A stretch of 64,000 bases of DNA from Flavobacterium faecale (GTDB lineage: Bacteria > Bacteroidota > Bacteroidia > Flavobacteriales > Flavobacteriaceae): the NCBI RefSeq assembly GCF_003076455.1, contig NZ_CP020918.1, positions 1,736,001 through 1,800,000 of the forward strand. Direction: 5' to 3'. The notes under the pieces are model-generated. The model made no database searches, was not told the DNA's origin, and saw nothing but the letters and a program-made list of their open reading frames with translations. Both the position numbers and the translations under genes were made by a program. Shown in pieces: positions 37,924-46,957 of the stretch; the first letter of the stretch is position 1; each line of letters starts with the position of its first letter.

Positions 37924-38780
37924 TGCAAAAAATAGTAATCACTGGAGGAAACGGTCAATTAGGATCGGAATTAAAAGTTCTATCAAAACTATATTCACAA
38001 TTTGACTGGGTTTTTACCGATTGGCAAGAACTAGACTTGTGTAATTTGGATGCTTTAGAAACAAGTATTTCATCAATTAATCCTCAAATAATAATCAATT
38101 GTGCTGCACATACAGCGGTTGATAAAGCAGAATCTGAGGTTGAATTATCGGATGTATTGAATCATCAGTCCGTTGCGATTATGGCTAGATGGAGTTTTCA
38201 AAATAACTGTAAATTTATACATGTTTCAACAGATTATGTTTTTGATGGTAATTCTTCGATAGCATTAACCGAAGAAGCAGCAACGAATCCTATAAATGTA
38301 TATGGGGTGACGAAATTAGCGGGAGAAAAAGCATGTTTAAAAAACAATCCTGATGCTATTATTATCAGAACATCGTGGGTGTACTCGAGTTTTGGAAATA
38401 ATTTTGTGAAAACCATGTCACGCTTAATGCAAGAGAGAGATACGCTAAGTGTAGTAAACGATCAAATTGGGAGTCCAACATATGCTGCAGATTTAGCGGC
38501 TGCAATTATGACTATTGTCGCGGGTACGAAATGGGAAGCTGGAATTTTTAATTTTTCAAACGAAGGCGAAATTAGCTGGTATCAATTTGCTTTGGCGATA
38601 CAAGAAATTGGAAAATTTGACTGTGATGTAAGTGGAATACGGGGATCAAATTACCCAACACCTGCCAAAAGGCCAGCCTTTTCTTTATTGGATAAATCAA
38701 AAATTAAAAATACATACGCTGTTTTAGTTCCTGATTATAAAGTGAGTTTAGCAAAATGCATGGCTATCTTAGAAAGTTAG
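37923..38780 (+). CDS. rfbD: dTDP-4-dehydrorhamnose reductase
   Basis: NAD(P)H-dependent last step to dTDP-L-rhamnose. 285 residues: nucleotide motif ITGGNGQLGSEL (about residues 5-16), INCAAHTAVDKAE, STDYVFDG with the catalytic Thr/Ser, YGVTKLAGEKA (Tyr/Lys), IIRTSWVYSSFGNNFVKTM and the QIGSPTYAADLA segment. Shares TAATG with rfbC and is followed 69 bases later by rfbA. Confidence 0.97.
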   Translation: MQKIVITGGNGQLGSELKVLSKLYSQFDWVFTDWQELDLCNLDALETSISSINPQIIINCAAHTAVDKAESEVELSDVLNHQSVAIMARWSFQNNCKFIHVSTDYVFDGNSSIALTEEAATNPINVYGVTKLAGEKACLKNNPDAIIIRTSWVYSSFGNNFVKTMSRLMQERDTLSVVNDQIGSPTYAADLAAAIMTIVAGTKWEAGIFNFSNEGEISWYQFALAIQEIGKFDCDVSGIRGSNYPTPAKRPAFSLLDKSKIKNTYAVLVPDYKVSLAKCMAILES

Positions 38781-38849
38781 AAGTTATTTAAGTACTTATT
38801 TATAGCAGTAAAATATATTCATTATTTTTTAATGTAAAAACAAAATACT

Positions 38850-39716
38850 ATGAAAGGAATTATATTAGCAGGAGGTTCAGGAACTCGATTGCATCCGTTA
38901 ACACTTGCCGTGAGCAAGCAAATGATGCCAGTTTATGACAAACCAATGATATATTATCCGCTCTCGACTATAATGTCTGCAGGTATTAATGAAATTTTAA
39001 TTATTTCAACACCACACGACTTACCAAATTTCAAGAAGCTATTGGGAAATGGAAGCACATTAGGGTGTAAATTTACTTATGCTGAGCAAGCAATACCAAA
39101 TGGTTTAGCGCAGGCGTTTGTAATTGGTGAGGAGTTTATTGGTAATGATAGTGTTGCACTTGTTTTGGGAGATAATATTTTCTTTGGCTCAAATATGAAA
39201 GAGTTACTGCAAGCGAATAGAAACCCAGAAGGTGGTGTGGTTTTTGCTTACCATGTTTCAGATCCTGAAAGATATGGGGTTGTAGAATTTGATAAAGAAT
39301 TTACGGCAGTTTCTATCGAAGAGAAACCTGAAGTACCAAAATCAAATTATGCAGTTCCGGGACTTTATTTCTACGATAATTCAGTGGTTGAAATCGCAAA
39401 AAATATTGAACCATCTGCACGTGGGGAATACGAAATTACAGATATAAATAAAGTATATCTAGAACAAGGAAAACTTAAAGTGGGTATTTTGAGTAGAGGA
39501 ACAGCTTGGTTGGATACAGGAACATTCAATAGTTTAATGCAAGCGGGTCAATTTGTTCAAGTTATCGAAGAACGTCAAGGATTAAAAGTAGGATGTATTG
39601 AAGAAATAGCTTGGCGTCAAGGTTTTATCTCTGATGTTCAGTTAAAGGAATTAGCCTTGCCTCTTAAAAAGTCAGGTTATGGAGAATACCTATTGAGCCT
39701 TTTAAAACATTCATAG
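38850..39716 (+). CDS. rfbA: Glucose-1-phosphate thymidylyltransferase
   Basis: Makes dTDP-glucose from glucose-1-phosphate and dTTP, the entry to the rhamnose pathway. 288 residues with [37 protein letters not shown] at the start (the GGSGTRL nucleotide loop, shown in part), VLGDNIFFG near 109-117, [22 protein letters not shown] and [11 protein letters not shown]. The first gene of the pathway is placed last of the three and rfbB is elsewhere (11764). Confidence 0.97.
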   Translation: MKGIILAGGSGTRLHPLTLAVSKQMMPVYDKPMIYYPLSTIMSAGINEILIISTPHDLPNFKKLLGNGSTLGCKFTYAEQAIPNGLAQAFVIGEEFIGNDSVALVLGDNIFFGSNMKELLQANRNPEGGVVFAYHVSDPERYGVVEFDKEFTAVSIEEKPEVPKSNYAVPGLYFYDNSVVEIAKNIEPSARGEYEITDINKVYLEQGKLKVGILSRGTAWLDTGTFNSLMQAGQFVQVIEERQGLKVGCIEEIAWRQGFISDVQLKELALPLKKSGYGEYLLSLLKHS

Positions 39717-39812
39717 GTTTTTCTTGTTAGTGTTTTGTTAAGAAAAAACATCTGATAGTTACAATAAATGCATTGTAATGCTTCAATTTGAAAAAGTTTG
39801 CTGAAAATTGGT

Positions 39813-39820
39813 TAATTTTG
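39813..39820 (+). promoter_or_regulatory. Candidate promoter (-7 TAATTTTG) for the membrane dehydratase
   Basis: A TAnnTTTG match 29 bases before the start at 39850. TTTG at 39787-39790 lies 22 bases upstream as a possible -33 element, making this the best-spaced promoter candidate in the window. Confidence 0.5.
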
Positions 39821-39849
39821 GTCAGGTTTTAATGAAAAATTAGTAGTTA

Positions 39850-41814
39850 ATGAAGAAATATTCAAGTTTAGAAAAAAAAGTAACTAAACTTAGTCAAAGG
39901 CTGAAATTTGATAATTTAAGTTATCTACCAAGGTGGATAATTGTAATTATCGATTTTGTGGTCTTGATTGGAGCGTTTTTTATGACCTTTCTTTTATTTA
40001 AAGGGATGGGGTTACGATATGTGCAGGTAGATTCAATTTTTTTATATTTTGGAACTTTCCTGACAGTAAACGTATTTTTCTTTTGGTTGTTTAGAACCTA
40101 TTCAGGAATCATCAGGCATTCGTCATATATTGATGCCGTAAAATTACTATTTTCACAAACGTCCTTATTAATCGTCTTTTTGGCTTTTAACTATACGCAT
40201 CTTTTGATTTATGGGTATAAGGCTTTTTTGAATACTTCTCTATTTATAAATGTAGTCATATCGTTTTGTGGCTTGTTTTTGTACCGTGTGGTTGTAAAAC
40301 AGACATTCGAATTGTATTTCACAGTGCAGAGTAAAGACGCTTTGACAAAAGCTATCATTTATGGAGCTGATGCTAACGCAATATCGGTTGCTAATGCGCT
40401 TAAATTAGAATCACCTTTGCGTTTTAAAATTGTTGGTTTTATAGATAAGAACAAAGGTAATGGTACCAAGCGAATTTTAGATTTACCTATTTTCGCTCAG
40501 AAGAAAAAAATACCAACAGTAATGCGTAGCCAAGGAGCGCAAGGATTAATTATTGCTGACAAAAGTTTGTCAAAGCAAGAGCAAATGGCGATTGTTGATC
40601 AGTGTTTGGAGTACAACTTAAAAGTATTTACTGTTCCAGCAATTTCGGATTGGGAAAACCAAAAAGAAATTTCGAGAAAAGTGAAGAAAATACAAATTGA
40701 AGATTTACTGAATAGAAATCCGATTGTATTAGATAACAAATTGATTTCGAGTCAGCTTAAGGATAAAAATGTTTTAATTACAGGTGCGGCGGGTTCTATT
40801 GGTAGCGAAATTGCGCGTCAAGTGTTAGGTTTTTCTCCAAAGCGCTTGATTATTTTGGACCAAGCCGAGACACCGTTGCATAATTTGAATTTAGAAATTG
40901 AAGTTTTAAAACCAAAGTCTAAAATTAAATCGGTAATTGCTGATATTAGAAACAAAGATAGCATTACGGCTGTTTTTGAAAAATATAGTCCGCATGTAGT
41001 ATTTCATGCCGCTGCGTACAAGCACGTTCCATTGATGGAGAGCAATCCAAATCAGGCAATCCAAACAAACGTAGAAGGAACTAAAAACTTAGCAGATCTT
41101 TCTTGTCAATTTGGAGTTCAGAAATTTGTTATGATTTCTACAGATAAGGCAGTTAACCCGAGTAACGTAATGGGAGCGAGTAAACGTATTGCAGAGAAAT
41201 ATGTGCAATCCTTACATTTGAAAAATCTAAGCTTGGGAGAAAGTACGACCAAATTTATTACCACTCGCTTTGGAAATGTTTTGGGTTCGAATGGATCTGT
41301 TGTACCACTTTTCACAAAACAAATTGCCGAAGGTGGTCCAATTACAGTAACGCATCGCGATATCATCCGATATTTTATGACTATTCCTGAAGCCTGCCAA
41401 TTGGTATTAGAAGCAGGTGCAATGGGGAATGGTGGTGAAATCTACATTTTTGATATGGGTAAACCAGTTAAGATTATTGATTTGGCGTACAAAATGATAA
41501 AATTGGCTGGATTTATACCAGACAAAGATATCGAAGTCAAAGAAATTGGACTTCGTCCTGGTGAAAAGTTATATGAAGAGTTATTGAATGATACTTCCAA
41601 AACGTTGCCTACGTATCATGAGAAAATAATGATAGCTGAAGAAATTCAAGAGGAATATGAAGGATTACATTGTTCAATAAGCTCCTTGATCGAAATTTCA
41701 AAGACTTCAGATAAAGAAGATATTGTTCGAATGATGAAACAAATTGTTCCAGAATTCAAAAGTATGAATTCTGATTATGAGATGTTGGATGTGAAAAAGG
41801 CTGTTGATTGTTAG
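39850..41814 (+). CDS. Membrane-bound UDP-GlcNAc 4,6-dehydratase (WbpM/PglF/CapD family)
   Basis: 654 residues. The N-terminal third has four membrane helices (about residues 25-150) followed by a first Rossmann-like domain. The catalytic SDR domain begins at VLITGAAGSIGSEIARQVL (about residues 308-326), with HAAAYKHVPLME near 391 and MISTDKAVNPSNVMGASKR near 427-445. A Met stands where classical SDRs have the Tyr of YxxxK, the altered triad known for WbpM/PglF. It makes UDP-4-keto-6-deoxy-HexNAc, the feedstock for the aminotransferase at 36202 and the reductase at 33534. A convergent terminator follows. Confidence 0.93.
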   Translation: MKKYSSLEKKVTKLSQRLKFDNLSYLPRWIIVIIDFVVLIGAFFMTFLLFKGMGLRYVQVDSIFLYFGTFLTVNVFFFWLFRTYSGIIRHSSYIDAVKLLFSQTSLLIVFLAFNYTHLLIYGYKAFLNTSLFINVVISFCGLFLYRVVVKQTFELYFTVQSKDALTKAIIYGADANAISVANALKLESPLRFKIVGFIDKNKGNGTKRILDLPIFAQKKKIPTVMRSQGAQGLIIADKSLSKQEQMAIVDQCLEYNLKVFTVPAISDWENQKEISRKVKKIQIEDLLNRNPIVLDNKLISSQLKDKNVLITGAAGSIGSEIARQVLGFSPKRLIILDQAETPLHNLNLEIEVLKPKSKIKSVIADIRNKDSITAVFEKYSPHVVFHAAAYKHVPLMESNPNQAIQTNVEGTKNLADLSCQFGVQKFVMISTDKAVNPSNVMGASKRIAEKYVQSLHLKNLSLGESTTKFITTRFGNVLGSNGSVVPLFTKQIAEGGPITVTHRDIIRYFMTIPEACQLVLEAGAMGNGGEIYIFDMGKPVKIIDLAYKMIKLAGFIPDKDIEVKEIGLRPGEKLYEELLNDTSKTLPTYHEKIMIAEEIQEEYEGLHCSISSLIEISKTSDKEDIVRMMKQIVPEFKSMNSDYEMLDVKKAVDC

Positions 41815-41857
41815 GGAGATAGATATCTTATATTTTTTAAAACATGAAAAATAAAAT

Positions 41858-41900
41858 AAAAAAGTTTGTTGAGATTCGTTTCAATAAACTTTTTTATTTT
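41858..41900. terminator. Terminator between the dehydratase and the minus-strand phosphatase
   Basis: AAAAAAGTTTGTTGA (41858-41872) pairs with TCAATAAACTTTTTT (41881-41895) with one G-U. A and T tracts on both sides let it serve both converging genes. Its stem nearly equals that at 15252. Confidence 0.8.
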
Positions 41901-41950
41901 AGATGAGTTTTTAGTAAAAGTGCAAAGCAAATGTACTTTTTATAAAAGTT

Positions 41951-42688
41951 CTAAAACGCAAAGAATTCGTTGTTTTTAATGATTTCTTTCAATGGATTCA
42001 AATCCTTTAATTGAACTTTGTCCTCAAAAGAAGCTACGTGTTTGGCGTGATGAACATCTGAACCTGCAAAATCATACAAACCCAATTGTAGCAGCTCCTC
42101 GGCTATTAACGCCACTTGCTTTCCGTAATATCCGGTAACAGAAAGTAGATTGAGCTGAAAACGACAACCCGCTTTTTTTAGTTTATGGTATTCTTGAATG
42201 GAGTTATGGTAAAATAAGTATCTCTCCGGATGAGCTAAAACAGGTATATACCCTGCCACTTGCAAGTCAAAAAGAATACTGTAAAGTTGAATTGGTGCAT
42301 TGATGTACGACATTTCTACCAATACATAGTTATCCTTCAAAGTCAATAAATTGTTAGCTTGGACTAGCTGATTAAAATGATCGTCCATAAAATACTCAGT
42401 AGCAACTTTTAGCGGTACCTCGCAAGCGTGACTTTTCAGGTATTGCACTGTTTCCAAATGTTTTGCTTCAATTTGTTCACGAGTATTCTCCCATACATGT
42501 TGTATGATGTGCGGTGTAGTAATAAATTGTGAAAAACCAAGTTGTTTGAGCTGTTGAACTAAATCTAATGTTTCTTCAAATGTCTTAGATCCGTCATCGA
42601 TACCTGGCAAGAGGTGAGAATGTATGTCAATAAAGTGATCCGGAATTAAATCCTTCAATGGTATTTTTTTTTTCGAAAAGAAAAGCAT
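41951..42688 (-). CDS. CpsB/YwqE-type protein-tyrosine phosphatase (PHP family)
   Basis: 245 residues, metal-dependent PHP fold: FIDIHSHLLPGIDDGSKTFEETLDL near residues 18-42 supplies the first His/Asp ligands, FITTPHIIQHVW near 56-67, PVLAHPERYLFY near 152-163 and FAGSDVHH near 213-220. Such phosphatases remove phosphate from the tyrosine tail of co-polymerase kinases, and the kinase at 7617 is the evident partner. It is the only gene on the minus strand between 1 and 61 kb, and separates the Wzx/Wzy part from the ABC part of the locus. Confidence 0.92.
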   Translation of the reverse strand: MLFFSKKKIPLKDLIPDHFIDIHSHLLPGIDDGSKTFEETLDLVQQLKQLGFSQFITTPHIIQHVWENTREQIEAKHLETVQYLKSHACEVPLKVATEYFMDDHFNQLVQANNLLTLKDNYVLVEMSYINAPIQLYSILFDLQVAGYIPVLAHPERYLFYHNSIQEYHKLKKAGCRFQLNLLSVTGYYGKQVALIAEELLQLGLYDFAGSDVHHAKHVASFEDKVQLKDLNPLKEIIKNNEFFAF

Positions 42689-42704
42689 GGGGTCTTTTTT
42701 TAAT

Positions 42705-42718
42705 TACTTTACAAAGTA
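42705..42718. repeat. Short perfect inverted repeat in the divergent phosphatase/ABC region
   Basis: TACTTT and AAAGTA separated by AC, 17 bases upstream of the phosphatase start. It could be an operator half-site pair for the divergent genes, but A/T-rich palindromes of this size also arise by chance. Confidence 0.3.
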
Positions 42719-42774
42719 CGCTATTTTAAAGCAATACTTAAAGTTTTCTACTGTTATTCGAACTTAGAAATAAG

Positions 42775-42782
42775 TATATTTG
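42775..42782 (+). promoter_or_regulatory. Candidate -7 box (TATATTTG) for the ABC-transporter operon
   Basis: An exact TAnnTTTG match giving a leader of about 70 bases before the permease start at 42854. It would open the long transcript that ends near 61.5 kb. Confidence 0.45.
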
Positions 42783-42853
42783 TTCACAACATTAAAAATC
42801 GGACTCAAATTGAATTACAAAATACCCTTTAATTTGAGTAATTATACCAGTTA

Positions 42854-43723
42854 ATGAATACAACAGAAAATAATACCACTGCCTGGTTATTTGAAATCAA
42901 GCCCAAAAGCAGTTTTTTTACTTTAAACCTAAAAGAAGTCTGGCAGTACCGTGATTTGCTGTATTTGTTTGTACGTCGTGATATTGTGACGATATACAAA
43001 CAAACCATTCTTGGGCCACTTTGGTATTTGATTCAGCCGTTGTTTACCAGTGTAACTTTTACTATAGTCTTTAATAATTTGGCCGGAATAAGTACAGGTG
43101 AAGTTCCTCCTTTCTTGTTCAATTTGGCCAGTATTACAATTTGGAATTATTTTTCATCCTGTCTTACAGGAACTTCGAATACTTTTGCAAACAATGCTGG
43201 AATCTTTGGAAAGGTGTATTTTCCGAGAATGATTGCTCCTTTAACCGTTGTCATATCGAACCTAGTACGATTCTTAATTCAGGTGGCTATATTTTTTGGA
43301 TTTTCGGCCTATTTTTATAGTGAAGGTGCTCAAATTTCATTCAACCAGTGGACCATTTTATTACCATTTGTAGTTGCGCTTATGGGAGTTTTGGGATTGG
43401 GATTAGGAATGATCATCTCATCAATGGTTACAAAATATCGTGATTTGAATTACTTAATTGGTTTTGGAATTCAACTCTTGATGTATGTTTCGGGTGTATT
43501 CTATCCCATGAGTTTAATTCAATCTAAAATGCCAGAGTACGCATGGATAATACAATACAATCCTGTGGCATATATCATCGAAACGTCGCGCTATATGTTA
43601 ATGAGTGTTGGTGAATTGCCACTTTACGGAATGTTGTATACAACCGTTTTGACGTTTATCATATTTATAGTAGGCGTACTTTTATTCAATAGAACAGAAA
43701 AGAGTTTTATAGATACTATATAA
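42854..43723 (+). CDS. wzm: Polysaccharide ABC exporter, permease (Wzm-like)
   Basis: 289 residues of the ABC-2 membrane type with six hydrophobic helices. The N-terminal amphipathic region LKEVWQYRDLLYLFVRRDIVTIYKQTILGPLWYLI, shown here by its ends, is characteristic of Wzm/TagG-type exporters (VRRDI...YKQTILGPLW). Late motif IIQYNPVAYIIETSRYML is also typical. Paired with the ATPase gene at 43825. It would export a completed lipid-linked glycan across the inner membrane, an alternative to Wzx/Wzy. Confidence 0.92.
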   Translation: MNTTENNTTAWLFEIKPKSSFFTLNLKEVWQYRDLLYLFVRRDIVTIYKQTILGPLWYLIQPLFTSVTFTIVFNNLAGISTGEVPPFLFNLASITIWNYFSSCLTGTSNTFANNAGIFGKVYFPRMIAPLTVVISNLVRFLIQVAIFFGFSAYFYSEGAQISFNQWTILLPFVVALMGVLGLGLGMIISSMVTKYRDLNYLIGFGIQLLMYVSGVFYPMSLIQSKMPEYAWIIQYNPVAYIIETSRYMLMSVGELPLYGMLYTTVLTFIIFIVGVLLFNRTEKSFIDTI

Positions 43724-43824
43724 TTTTATAGTAAGACAAAAGAGTTTATTTGCTCTGTTGGTGCACTATTATAAACCAGATTTTTTTAAAATATAAAGCT
43801 CTAATACGTGAGCGCATTATAAGC

Positions 43825-45087
43825 ATGAAGGACGTTATATTAAAGGTCGAAAATATTTCAAAACAGTATCGGTTGGGTCTTGTGGGTACAGGTACCTTGA
43901 TGCATGATATCAATCGATGGTGGTATAAAATCAGAGGAAAAGAAGATCCATATCTAAAAATAGGAGAGACTAATGATCGTGCAACCAAAGGGCAAAGTGA
44001 TTATGTATGGGCTCTGAAAGATATCAATTTTGAAATAGAACGAGGAGAAGTTGTTGGAATCATTGGAAAAAATGGTGCTGGAAAATCTACTCTTTTAAAA
44101 TTGTTATCACGTGTTACAGCACCCACAACCGGAAGTGTGAAATTTGGAGGGAGAGTAGCCTCTTTACTTGAAGTTGGTACGGGTTTTAATGGCGAAATGA
44201 CAGGTAAGGAGAATATCTATCTTAACGGTGCCATTCTTGGAATGACAAAAAAAGAAATCACCTCAAAGCTTGACGAAATTATTGAATTCTCGGGCTGCGA
44301 GCGTTACATAGATACACCTGTAAAGCGATACAGTAGCGGAATGTACGTACGATTGGCTTTTGCAGTAGCGGCTTTTTTGGAACCTGAAATTCTAATTGTA
44401 GATGAGGTTTTGGCAGTAGGTGATGCTGAATTTCAAAAGAAAGCTATTGGAAAGATGCAGGATATATCAAAGAAAGGTGGAAGGACTGTGCTGTTTGTTA
44501 GTCATAATATGGCGGCGGTGAAAAGTTTTTGTACTCGTGGAATCGTAATGGAACAAGGTCAAGTGGTATACGATGGCAGTATTGTTAGTGCCGTTTCTAA
44601 TTATTTGAGTGGTGAATCAGAAAGTTTAAATCATAAGAAATTTGGACCAGATTATGATTTTGAATATTTTAAATTACATGAAATTTTTATAAATCCAAAA
44701 TCAAGAACAGCTGATGATGCATTAGATGAAGATCATGAAATTGAAATTAACACAAAGATTTTTATTAAAAAAAATGCTGAAAGATTGCATTTGACCTATG
44801 TTCTTAAAGGTGATGACGGAAGTGCCTTATTTACTTTTTCAAATGTTAGTTCAAATTTAAAGCTAATAAATGGAGAGAATAATCTAAAATGTATTTTTCC
44901 AAAGGGATTTTTGAATATTGGAAATTATTTCATGGATTTCTTTCTTATTGAAGATTCTAAGAGATCATTATTTAGTGAATCCGATATCATGAGTTTTACA
45001 GTTCAAGAAGGATTTAGAGAGATTGGTTCATGGCTAGGCAAAGAACCTGGATTTATAAAACCTATTTTCAAATGGGAAGAAATTTAA
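43825..45087 (+). CDS. wzt: Polysaccharide ABC exporter, ATPase with C-terminal glycan-binding domain (Wzt-like)
   Basis: 420 residues from the ATG at 43825; the frame extends upstream to 43750 but those 25 codons do not look like the family. Walker A is GKNGAGKST (about residues 83-91), the signature YSSGMYVRLA near 172-181, Walker B ILIVDEVLAVGD near 191-202 and the H-loop VSHNMAAV. After residue about 250 comes a 170-residue beta-rich extension like the Wzt domain that recognises a capped O-polysaccharide end. The neighbouring methyltransferase could supply such a cap. Confidence 0.92.
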   Translation: MKDVILKVENISKQYRLGLVGTGTLMHDINRWWYKIRGKEDPYLKIGETNDRATKGQSDYVWALKDINFEIERGEVVGIIGKNGAGKSTLLKLLSRVTAPTTGSVKFGGRVASLLEVGTGFNGEMTGKENIYLNGAILGMTKKEITSKLDEIIEFSGCERYIDTPVKRYSSGMYVRLAFAVAAFLEPEILIVDEVLAVGDAEFQKKAIGKMQDISKKGGRTVLFVSHNMAAVKSFCTRGIVMEQGQVVYDGSIVSAVSNYLSGESESLNHKKFGPDYDFEYFKLHEIFINPKSRTADDALDEDHEIEINTKIFIKKNAERLHLTYVLKGDDGSALFTFSNVSSNLKLINGENNLKCIFPKGFLNIGNYFMDFFLIEDSKRSLFSESDIMSFTVQEGFREIGSWLGKEPGFIKPIFKWEEI

Positions 45088-45100
45088 TATTTTAATTATT

Positions 45101-45880
45101 GTGAAGACATTATTAAAGAGAGTTTTACTTCAATTGGTTAATCCAGTAGCTTTAAAATTGGGTTATGTGAGAGTTAACAAAAAACACGGGCTTAATTTTG
45201 ATGATTTTAATAAAAATAACTTATTAAACATCTTTTTTAGTAATCTAAAAAAGATGGGTTTTGAGCCAAAGCATATTGTTGATATTGGTGCAAATCACGG
45301 TACTTGGACAAGAGAAGTTTTAACTCATTTTCCAGAAGCTTATTACACTTTGTTGGAGCCTCAAAGTTGGTTGAAAAAGTCTTTTAATGATTTGCTTGAA
45401 AGTAATTCCAAAATACAATTTTATCCAGTAGGTGCAGGTGCGGAAAAAGGTTCATTTCAGTTTACGATTGTAGATAGAGATGATAGCTGTTCCTTTAGAT
45501 ATACTCCAGATGAAGCTAAAGAGGCTGGATTTGAACAAATAGAAATTCCTGTAGTCACTTTGGATGGGTTGTTGCAGGAAAGTAAATTACCTATTCCTGA
45601 TATTATAAAAATTGATGCAGAAGGATTGGACATTGAAGTTTTGAAAGGAGCAAGTAATTACTTTGGAAAAACAGAAATATTTATGGTCGAAGCAGGTGTT
45701 TTTATGACCGAATTTGACAATAGCATTCTTAAAATGATTAATTTCATGGAAGAGAAAGATTATCGTCTGTTTGAAATTACAGATATGAACAGACCTTTTA
45801 AGCCACAAGTTTTATGGTTGGTTGAATTAGTTTTTATTAAAAAAAATGGGATCATTGATTCTTATAAAATTAGTTATTAA
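45101..45880 (+). CDS. FkbM-family SAM-dependent methyltransferase
   Basis: 259 residues with a GTG start at 45101. SAM motif I is in HIVDIGANHGTWTREVL (about residues 59-75), LEPQ marks the acidic-type motif II region, and IPDIIKIDAEGLDIEVLKGA (about 164-183) is the FkbM signature. It would O-methylate a sugar. It lies 13 bases after the ATPase, so a methyl cap read by the ATPase C-terminal domain is an attractive idea, unproven. The next gene starts directly at its stop (TAAATG). Confidence 0.88.
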   Translation: MKTLLKRVLLQLVNPVALKLGYVRVNKKHGLNFDDFNKNNLLNIFFSNLKKMGFEPKHIVDIGANHGTWTREVLTHFPEAYYTLLEPQSWLKKSFNDLLESNSKIQFYPVGAGAEKGSFQFTIVDRDDSCSFRYTPDEAKEAGFEQIEIPVVTLDGLLQESKLPIPDIIKIDAEGLDIEVLKGASNYFGKTEIFMVEAGVFMTEFDNSILKMINFMEEKDYRLFEITDMNRPFKPQVLWLVELVFIKKNGIIDSYKISY

Positions 45881-46957
45881 ATGATCAATGTAACCAAAAC
45901 TTTTTTACCACCAATTGAGGAATATACAAGACAGGTTCAACGTGCTTGGAACAATCAGTGGCTCACTAATCGAGGAGAATTGGTTTTGGAATTAGAAGAA
46001 AAATTAAATAAATATTTAGAAACCAATAATGTACTTGCTGTAAATAATGGTACATTGCCTCTGCAAATTGCTTTAAAATTACTTGCAAAAGGTGGTGAGG
46101 TCATCACAACACCGTTTTCTTATGTGGCAACTACGGCAGCGATAGTCTGGGAAAATTGTACACCCGTTTTTGTAGATATTCACCCCGACTATTTGACTAT
46201 CGATGAAGCTAAAATTGAAGCAGCCATTACAAATAAAACAACCGCTATATTAGCAACACACGTTTTTGGCAACCCTTGTAATATAGAGGTTCTAGAAAGC
46301 ATTGCTAAAAAGCACAATCTAGCCGTAATTTATGATGCCGCTCATTGTTTTGGTGTTACCTACAATAATAAATCAATATTCGAATATGGAGACATAAGCA
46401 CTTGTAGTTTTCATGCGACAAAATTATTTCATACGGGAGAAGGAGGTGCAATTTTTACAAATAAAGTTTCATTGCAACAAAAAGTGTTTTACAGTCATAA
46501 TTTTGGTCACAATGGACAGCTAGATTTTTCTGGAGTAGGCATAAACGGGAAAATGTCCGAACTACAAGCTGCAATGGGATTGGCCATTTTACCTTACATG
46601 GATAGTGTTATAAGTGAAAGAAAAATAGTTGTAGATTTTTATAATAAAACTTTAAATTTTTCAAAATTAAAAACTATTAGAATTAGAGTGAACACGAACT
46701 GGAATTATAGTTACTATCCCATACTATTTGAATCGGAAAGGATATTGTTAGAGGTGCAAAACGAATTAAATAAATCTGAAATATATCCAAGACGCTATTT
46801 TTATCCTTCATTAAACACTATTGAATATACTAAGGGTGCTAAGATGCCTGTTTCTGAAAATGTTGCTTCAAAGATTTTGTGCTTGCCTTTGTATGTTGGC
46901 CTGTCCCAATCAGAATTAAATAAAATCGTAACTATTATAAATGAAACGCTATGCTAA
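45881..46957 (+). CDS. DegT/DnrJ/EryC1 sugar aminotransferase (VioA-like)
   Basis: 358 residues. The start VTKTFLPPIEEYTRQVQRAWNNQWLTNRG is of the VioA type (dTDP-4-keto-6-deoxyglucose 4-aminotransferase; residues about 3-31, shown by its ends FLPP...WLTN). NNGTLPLQIALKLL binds PLP phosphate, YDAAHCFGV provides the Asp, and the PLP Lys is in SFHATKLFHTGEGGAIF near residue 182. Its end overlaps the acetyltransferase gene by 7 bases. A dTDP-Qui4NAc route from the rfbB product is likely; a UDP-linked substrate is possible. Confidence 0.86.
   Translation: MINVTKTFLPPIEEYTRQVQRAWNNQWLTNRGELVLELEEKLNKYLETNNVLAVNNGTLPLQIALKLLAKGGEVITTPFSYVATTAAIVWENCTPVFVDIHPDYLTIDEAKIEAAITNKTTAILATHVFGNPCNIEVLESIAKKHNLAVIYDAAHCFGVTYNNKSIFEYGDISTCSFHATKLFHTGEGGAIFTNKVSLQQKVFYSHNFGHNGQLDFSGVGINGKMSELQAAMGLAILPYMDSVISERKIVVDFYNKTLNFSKLKTIRIRVNTNWNYSYYPILFESERILLEVQNELNKSEIYPRRYFYPSLNTIEYTKGAKMPVSENVASKILCLPLYVGLSQSELNKIVTIINETLC

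Noticed and set aside
33534..39716. Link of the locus to type IX secretion anchoring (A-LPS-like glycan)
   Set aside because: Bacteroidota use a special LPS to anchor secreted proteins, but nothing in this window (no sortase-like or por genes) supports that role here.
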